A stretch of 64,000 nucleotides of DNA. It comes from Streptomyces hokutonensis (GTDB taxonomy: Bacteria; Actinomycetota; Actinomycetes; Streptomycetales; Streptomycetaceae). This document shows, piece after piece, positions 59,700 through 64,000 of this stretch (position 1 is the first letter of the stretch; every line of letters starts with the position of its first letter). The stretch spans positions 24,814 through 88,813 of the forward strand of contig NZ_BARG01000094.1 of the NCBI RefSeq assembly GCF_000376565.1, written 5' to 3'. Made by a program: the position numbers and the translations under genes. The notes under the pieces were generated by a model. The model did not search any database and was not told the DNA's origin. It saw only the letters and a list, made by a program, of their open reading frames with translations.

Positions 59700-60146
59700 T
59701 CAGACGGGGCGGCGGCGGGCCTGCTCGTCCAGGCGGCGGATCTCCGGCGTGATCTCGGGGAAGTGGCACCACGTGCGGCCCATGACGTCGTGGGCGGTGT
59801 AGAAGTGCACGGTCCTCGTCCGCTCGCTTCCGCCGGCCGTGGCGTAGGCGGCGGCGTACCAGTAGCCGTTGATGCTGAACGGGACCGCGTCCTCGGGCCA
59901 CTCGTGCGGGATGAGGCTCAGACTCGCCCGGTCGGCGTGCCGCACGTAGCGTCCCGACGTCGGGTCGGCGACCAGGAAGTGTTCGCGGTCAGCACCCTCG
60001 TTGTTCAGGGTCCACTCGCGGCAGGCCTCGCAACTGCCCATGCTGTTGCAGTGCAGAACGGCAAGGGGGCGGTCGTGCATCTCGGTGAAGGGGCCGGTGT
60101 AGGTGACGGCGTTTCCGATGTATAGGCGGGGCGCGGACTCAGGCAT
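59700..60146 (-). CDS. hypothetical protein
   Basis: 148 residues from the ATG at 60146, overlapping the previous gene by 8 bases. LYIGNAVTYTGPFTEMHDRP, then HCNSMGSCEACREWTLNNEG (three Cys, one His) and VHFYTAHDVMGRTWCHFPEI. A zinc site is possible. Not recognised. Confidence 0.6.
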   Translation of the reverse strand: MPESAPRLYIGNAVTYTGPFTEMHDRPLAVLHCNSMGSCEACREWTLNNEGADREHFLVADPTSGRYVRHADRASLSLIPHEWPEDAVPFSINGYWYAAAYATAGGSERTRTVHFYTAHDVMGRTWCHFPEITPEIRRLDEQARRRPV

Positions 60147-60831
60147 GAGCGGTCTGCCAGGCCTGCGCGTTCCACATACGGGTCAGGTCGTCGGCGTACG
60201 CGACGTCTCGCGCGGACTCGCCGTCCAGGGCGGCCACGACCGCGAGGCTGCCCCGGATCTCCTCGGTACGACGCACGGCGGCGTCTCCCTGAGCCTGGCG
60301 CTCGGTCTCGTCGTCGGACAGGTGTTGCACGAGGTGGACGCGACGGTCCCGGGTGAAGATCACCGCGTAGCGGCGGAAGTCCTCAATCCGCGACGGGCGG
60401 GCGGGCCCGGTCGTGGTGTCGGCAAGCTGCGCGCGGGCCTCGGCCAGCAGCTTCGCCACTTCCTCAGTAGCCCGTACGCCTGTGCCGCGCTGACCGGGAT
60501 TGCGGCCGTAGTAGACGCTGAGCTGATCCCAGACGGGGGCGAACTCGACCGGGGCGTAGATGCTGATCATCCTGCGGGCGTAGGCGTCGCGCTGGTCCTG
60601 CTCGGCCTGGGCGGCGCGCGCGGTGTCGGTCACCTTGCCCTGGGTCCAGCCCAGCGCGGCAGCGGCGCAGGACGTGCCGTAGTACGCGACGTCTTCGGCC
60701 GTGCCGTCCTCGTTCCCGTCGGCGTCCAGCGGCATCAGTGCGACGGTGCGCTTGAGGCCACGGCGGCCGCAGCAACCGCAGGTGTCGTAATCGTCGACGA
60801 TGCCTTTGATCGTCCACTTCGGGATGGGCAT
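60139..60831 (-). CDS. hypothetical protein with N-terminal zinc knuckle
   Basis: 230 residues from the ATG at 60831 (GGAAGG upstream). Opens MPIPKWTIKGIVDDYDTCGC, then CGRRGLKRTVALMPLDADGN, a Cys-rich knuckle often found in actinomycete plasmid proteins. A long helical middle follows (ARAAQAEQDQRDAYARRM) and a C-terminal alpha/beta part (RRYAVIFTRDRRVHLVQHL). Function unknown. Confidence 0.65.
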   Translation of the reverse strand: MPIPKWTIKGIVDDYDTCGCCGRRGLKRTVALMPLDADGNEDGTAEDVAYYGTSCAAAALGWTQGKVTDTARAAQAEQDQRDAYARRMISIYAPVEFAPVWDQLSVYYGRNPGQRGTGVRATEEVAKLLAEARAQLADTTTGPARPSRIEDFRRYAVIFTRDRRVHLVQHLSDDETERQAQGDAAVRRTEEIRGSLAVVAALDGESARDVAYADDLTRMWNAQAWQTAHA

Positions 60832-61118
60832 GAAAGGCCTTCCATGGGGCGGTGGGTGAAGGGCGGCGGGTCCGGCGTGCTCCGGCCGGAGCAGCTGCGC
60901 GCAGGAGGGGGGGCGGGCATGTGTGCCCTGCGCGCGGTCTGCTCCGCAGACGCGGTGCGCTGCCGCTACGCGACAGGGGCCGGCGCGGGAGCGCTCCGCG
61001 CCCCGGCGGCGCGGGGGTGGCGCGCTCCGCGCTCGGGGTCCGGGCGGCCACTGCTGGCCGGTGGGGGGCCGGGTGGGCACCCATGGGGGAGTTGGGCGCC
61101 CACCCGGCGTTCAGGGGG
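60832..61118. other. about 290 bases between genes, with terminator
   Basis: Contains the hairpin at 61068-61108 and a GCTCCGGCCGGAGC palindrome at about 60880. No gene supported. Confidence 0.45.
61068..61108 (-). terminator. terminator of the DUF932 gene
   Basis: GCCGGGTGGGC at 61068-61078 pairs with GCCCACCCGGC at 61098-61108, just after the DUF932 stop. Confidence 0.65.
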
Positions 61119-62123
61119 TCAGACCGTCGTGAGGGCGAACGCCTTCTCCATCAAGCCGTTCGCCGCTCCGCTGATGACCCGCTCGGCGCGAGCGACTGCC
61201 TTCTCGGCGTCGGTCTTGCCCTGGGCGGGGGCAACGTGGTTGGCGTACTCGGTGAGCGCGTTGTAACCGGCCCACCGCGTGCCCCGGATACCTGCCTGCG
61301 TGTCGGCGTACTCGAACAGGTTCGAGATCGTTCCCCACCGCTGCCGCTGGTTGGTCTTCTTGCGCGGGCTGTCGTTGTCCTGGACCGGCCACATCTCGTC
61401 CACGACCGACTTGAGCTCGCTGAGCGTCATCTCGGCCTGGATCATGCGCTGTGCGGCCTTCTCGAACTCCTCGGTGTACCGGGCGGTCAGACCGAGCGCG
61501 GAACGGGCCTGCGCGATACGGGCTTTGGCGCCTGCCGTGTGCCGCACCACGAACGAGGAACGGGCTCCGGCGATCGCCGCGCGCGCCGTGTTCGCGCACA
61601 CCACCCGGACCGGCGTGGTGACGATGCGGAATGCGGAACTTCCGTCGTGGCTGTTGATCGCCGCGATATAGAGATCTACGGCGTCGTTCCCTCCGATCGT
61701 GAGGGACTGCGGCAACTTCATGGTCAGGAACACCTGACGGCCGTCCCTGAGCGATCCGGCGGTCTCGAAGTGCGCCCCGGACTCGTCGGAAAGGAGGTTG
61801 AGGAACTCGGCGTGTTCCTCGTTCTGTACGGGGAAGTAGTCGCTGCCGACCACTCCGAGCGTCTGCGTACGGCCGGTCTTCGGGTGCGTCCGCGCGCTCG
61901 CGAAGTGCTCCGGAACCTCGACCGGCGTCGTGCCGTCGGCCGTGATCTCCGTTGCGGTCAGCGGGAGGAGACGCACGTTCCATCCGGACAGGGACGCGAG
62001 GCTCATGGCCTCCTCGGCGGTCATGGCGCCCTCGGTGACGGTGCCCAGCTTGTGCCACGCGCTCTCGTTGGCGGAGGCGAACGCAGCGGTTCCGTCGGTG
62101 AACTGCTCGATCTCGTGAGCCAC
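61119..62123 (-). CDS. DUF932-domain (phage/plasmid-like) protein
   Basis: 334 residues from the GTG at 62123 (GAAGGGAAAG upstream). It has the DUF932/TIGR03299 pattern: FASANESAWHKLGTVTEGAM, then TLGVVGSDYFPVQNEEHAEF, SAFRIVTTPVRVVCANTARA, VRHTAGAKARIAQARSALGL and TRWAGYNALTEYANHVAPAQ. These proteins occur on many plasmids and phages; the function is not established. The own promoter (copy 5) and leader (copy 3) set it apart as a key gene of the regulon. Confidence 0.9.
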   Translation of the reverse strand: MAHEIEQFTDGTAAFASANESAWHKLGTVTEGAMTAEEAMSLASLSGWNVRLLPLTATEITADGTTPVEVPEHFASARTHPKTGRTQTLGVVGSDYFPVQNEEHAEFLNLLSDESGAHFETAGSLRDGRQVFLTMKLPQSLTIGGNDAVDLYIAAINSHDGSSAFRIVTTPVRVVCANTARAAIAGARSSFVVRHTAGAKARIAQARSALGLTARYTEEFEKAAQRMIQAEMTLSELKSVVDEMWPVQDNDSPRKKTNQRQRWGTISNLFEYADTQAGIRGTRWAGYNALTEYANHVAPAQGKTDAEKAVARAERVISGAANGLMEKAFALTTV

Positions 62124-62141
62124 TTGGGCTTTCCCTTCGGG

Positions 62142-62177
62142 TGACGAACTTTCGGCGGTCCGGTCCGGGGGCCACCC
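62142..62177 (-). promoter_or_regulatory. conserved 5' leader motif, copy 3 (DUF932)
   Basis: Minus strand: GGGTGGCCCCC, an 8-base spacer, then ACCGCCGAAAGTTCGTCA. Confidence 0.75.
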
Positions 62178-62188
62178 GTTCCGAACTG

Positions 62189-62221
62189 GTTCCATAATAC
62201 CTATCCAGGAGGGTGGGGCAA
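62189..62221 (-). promoter_or_regulatory. conserved promoter module, copy 5
   Basis: Minus strand: TTGCCC, 16 bases, TATTAT, then GGAACCAG. Drives the DUF932 gene. Confidence 0.75.
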
Positions 62222-62271
62222 CAGATTAAAACTGCCTCCGTGCCCCACCCTCAGGGCAACGCCCTGACCTG

Positions 62272-62850
62272 CTACAGCGATTGCTCAACCGGCAGGGATT
62301 CGGCGTGCCGGTAGATCAGGTCAGGCTCGGGGCCGTGCTCACCTTCCCTCCGGGCCTGCTGGTATCCGGCGCGTACCTCCTCGGCGGTGCAGGGCATGAG
62401 CCAGCGTCGGGCGGCGTCGACGGTCCACGCACGCACAGAATCCACGGTGTCCGGGGCCGTGGTGCGCACGATGACCGCTCCCTTACTGCCCGGGACGAAA
62501 CCGCTCGCGATCGTTGCCCAGAATCCGAGTGCCTCGGTCTCCTCACAGGAGGCGCGTTCCGAGTCGTCGGTGAAGAGATGGAAGTTCCCGACGCGCAACC
62601 CGTCCTCCGAGTAGGTGGTGCAGACCAACGTGTGTTCTCCAGGGCCGACTACGTCCAGCAGAGCGAAGAACACGGCTTCGGCTCGGGCGAGTACTCCGAC
62701 TGCTGCGCCTACGGCGTCCTCGGAGAGTTGATCGGAAGCCGTAGCCGGAGCGGTGCCCTCTTGGGCCGGGGGCGCCCACCGCATCGCAATCCGCTCGGGC
62801 CACGTGTGGCCGTCGAGGGTCAGACGAACATGATTGGTGTACTTGGACAT
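62272..62850 (-). CDS. hypothetical protein
   Basis: 192 residues from the ATG at 62850, with GGAGGAG upstream. MSKYTNHVRLTLDGHTWPER, then EAVFFALLDVVGPGEHTLVC and VRAWTVDAARRWLMPCTAEE. No motif recognised. Starts 64 bases after the stop of the next gene and is probably in the same operon. Confidence 0.6.
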   Translation of the reverse strand: MSKYTNHVRLTLDGHTWPERIAMRWAPPAQEGTAPATASDQLSEDAVGAAVGVLARAEAVFFALLDVVGPGEHTLVCTTYSEDGLRVGNFHLFTDDSERASCEETEALGFWATIASGFVPGSKGAVIVRTTAPDTVDSVRAWTVDAARRWLMPCTAEEVRAGYQQARREGEHGPEPDLIYRHAESLPVEQSL

Positions 62851-62913
62851 ACTGCGCTCCTCCATTTCGCTCGGGAATTGAGGGGGCCCGGTCGGGCCGA
62901 GCCCCCGGCTCGG

Positions 62914-63261
62914 CTACTTCAGTCCACGCGTCCGCAGAAATTCACTGATGCGGAATGCGATAGCGCGAACGGGAAGGGACGCACCCCGGAATGTCCCGAG
63001 AATGCGGGGACCCGTTTCGCTGTCGTGGATGAAATGGAACTCGAACCCCTCAGCGACGGGGAGGAGAATTCGAATAGGTCCAGCTGTGGTGTCGAACCGA
63101 ATTGACGTGGTGTTGTCGTCCAGGTCATGAACGATGACGGCGTCACGGAGGAGCTCCGGGCGCGGGAGGAAGTTCGCGATCCGGCGGGCCTTCTGTGCCT
63201 GCGGGGTGTCGATTTCCCCCGTCTCTGACGTCACGGTGCCGTAGAGAATGACGATTTCCAC
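62914..63261 (-). CDS. hypothetical protein
   Basis: 115 residues from the GTG at 63261 (AGAGAGG upstream). VEIVILYGTVTSETGEIDTP, then VIVHDLDDNTTSIRFDTTAG, PIRILLPVAEGFEFHFIHDS and a helical tail. A small beta-rich protein of unknown role. It is the first gene behind promoter copy 6 and leader copy 4, so it belongs to the same regulon as ssb, the ParB-like gene and DUF932. Confidence 0.65.
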   Translation of the reverse strand: MEIVILYGTVTSETGEIDTPQAQKARRIANFLPRPELLRDAVIVHDLDDNTTSIRFDTTAGPIRILLPVAEGFEFHFIHDSETGPRILGTFRGASLPVRAIAFRISEFLRTRGLK

Positions 63262-63277
63262 GTGTGTACCTCTCTGC

Positions 63278-63314
63278 TGACGAACATTCGGCGGTGTCAG
63301 TGGGGGCCACCCCC
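63278..63314 (-). promoter_or_regulatory. conserved 5' leader motif, copy 4
   Basis: Minus strand: GGGGGTGGCCCCC (5-bp stem, UGG loop), then ACACCGCCGAATGTTCGTCA. Confidence 0.75.
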
Positions 63315-63316
63315 TG

Positions 63317-63353
63317 ACATGTTCCATAATACATTAGTCGCTGATCTGCTGCA
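63317..63353 (-). promoter_or_regulatory. conserved promoter module, copy 6
   Basis: Minus strand: TATTAT then GGAACATGTC, as in the other copies, but the -35 region is weak (TGCAGC). Confidence 0.6.
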
Positions 63354-64000
63354 CTACCTCACGCGCAAACTCCTGCACTATCTCCTGACCTCGACTCGCG
63401 GCCGGCCTCTCCAACCTCCCTGGTCAGATACCGTGTTGGACCTGGTCGGGGTTGCTGACATCCCCTCTGCTGCCGCTCTCCCTGCCCGAATGAGAGAAAG
63501 GTGGGGGCGGGCTAGGGCGGCGCGGCGGCATCGGGGATCGGGGCGGGGGTTTCTGGTTGCGCGTCGGCGGGGCCTCCGCGCTCGGGCGCTGGCGCACCCG
63601 AACCCTTGAAGGGGTCACCACATCCCACCGAGCTGCCGGAGGCAGGTTCACCCCTGCTCTTGCTCTCAACTCCTCACGTCTCCACAGGGATCGGGCCCCG
63701 GAGGGGCTCCCTATTCCCTTTTCCCGTATTCCGTGGAATACTTTCCACCACGGAATGAAAATCAGACTCTGCTCTCTTGAAAAGAATCGGAGATTCCCCA
63801 CCATCCCATCAGGGAAACGGATATGACGCACTCTCAGCTAAACCACCGTCAACTCACAATCAAGATAAGCCTCTTTCCGTGTCGGAGGCACGATAATTCG
63901 CCATCTTTTCTGTTCCGGAGGAACACTAATCCCGCCATTCGCTTTTCGTTCCGGAGGAACGCACGTTATGGAATGCCCGGAGGGCAATTCCATAACGCCC
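63354..64000. other. about 650 bases without a gene: mini-hairpin region
   Basis: No coding sequence is supported. The stretch is less GC-rich to the right than its surroundings and holds the hairpin array described separately, plus GTATTCCGTGGAATAC at about 63729. It looks like a non-coding control or origin region. Confidence 0.5.
63633..63996 (+). repeat. array of seven mini-hairpins with a GGA triloop
   Basis: Stem-GGA-stem units: CTGCC-GGA-GGCAG (63633), GCCCC-GGA-GGGGC (63696), GAATC-GGA-GATTC (63785), GTGTC-GGA-GGCAC (63880), GTTCC-GGA-GGAAC (63912 and 63948) and GCCC-GGA-GGGC (63975). The last is nested in a longer stem, GTTATGGAAT at 63965 with ATTCCATAAC at 63987. Arms differ yet stay paired, and the loop and closing C-G are constant. 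Confidence 0.75.

Noticed and set aside
63424..63831. A 135-codon minus-strand frame at the right edge
   Set aside because: Pro/Arg-rich without a ribosome site, and it runs through the hairpin array; treated as non-coding.
63633..63996. CsrA/RsmA-type sponge RNA, because GGA sits in hairpin loops
   Set aside because: CsrA is not usual in Streptomyces-like bacteria, and no csrA gene is seen; stable DNA mini-hairpins fit at least as well.
1..64000. tRNA genes or obvious att sites that would mark an integrated element
   Set aside because: I saw no sequence I could fold into a convincing tRNA by eye, nor an integrase gene, so plasmid versus integrated element stays open.

Overview
The window is high-GC DNA with many GTG starts and stop-start overlaps (ATGA, GTGA, TGATG), as in Streptomyces or a close relative. 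It carries no ribosomal, tRNA or core housekeeping genes. It looks like accessory DNA: a large conjugative plasmid, or an integrative element in a chromosome arm. This is inferred from gene content.

Left edge, 0-10.5 kb. A minus-strand conjugation operon (TcpC/VirB8-like, a small membrane protein, PrgI/VirB3-like, and a VirB4/TraC-like ATPase that runs off the edge) starts from a control region full of CGACCAC sites and TGCGCA palindromes. Plus-strand small genes follow: a Uma2 nuclease-fold protein with an XRE regulator, and an Mrr-like nuclease.

10.9-29.8 kb is a defence-like and scrap region. It holds a P-loop NTPase with eleven 32-residue repeats, a DUF262-HNH protein with a probable RAMA domain, an IS5-type insertion region carrying an AraC regulator, an oxidoreductase and a cupin, a split Fic protein, a second Uma2 protein, several frameshifted genes, a HEPN-like protein and an XRE/DUF397 pair.

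30.0-36.8 kb is a plus-strand biosynthetic operon. It encodes a MurA-like enolpyruvyl transferase, a metallophosphoesterase, two dCTP-deaminase paralogues with complementary active-site losses, a GT4 glycosyltransferase and a beta-lactamase-fold serine hydrolase. It may make a nucleotide-derived product.

36.9-41.5 kb has a replication-relaxation protein behind a second copy of the conjugation control region, a RelE/HigA-like toxin-antitoxin pair and a protein of four tandem DNA-binding modules.

41.5-48.1 kb is the most exciting part, a cyanobactin-like RiPP locus. A PatA/PatG-type subtilisin and a SARP activator sit among five small peptide genes. The peptides share the cyanobactin leader signature (L/M/V)PxQxxx(V/I)xR, and four share a GVEA block before very different C-terminal cores. 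No YcaO, radical-SAM or prenyltransferase gene is visible.

48.2-64 kb is a minus-strand block of about 20 mostly uncharacterised genes, with SSB, a ParB-like protein, DUF932 and a frameshifted dprA-like gene. Six near-identical promoters (TTGCCC-N16-TATTAT-GGAAC) drive it, and four of them share a conserved 5' leader. Beyond the block, the last 370 bases carry seven mini-hairpins with the same GGA triloop. The layout resembles the leading region of a conjugative plasmid.
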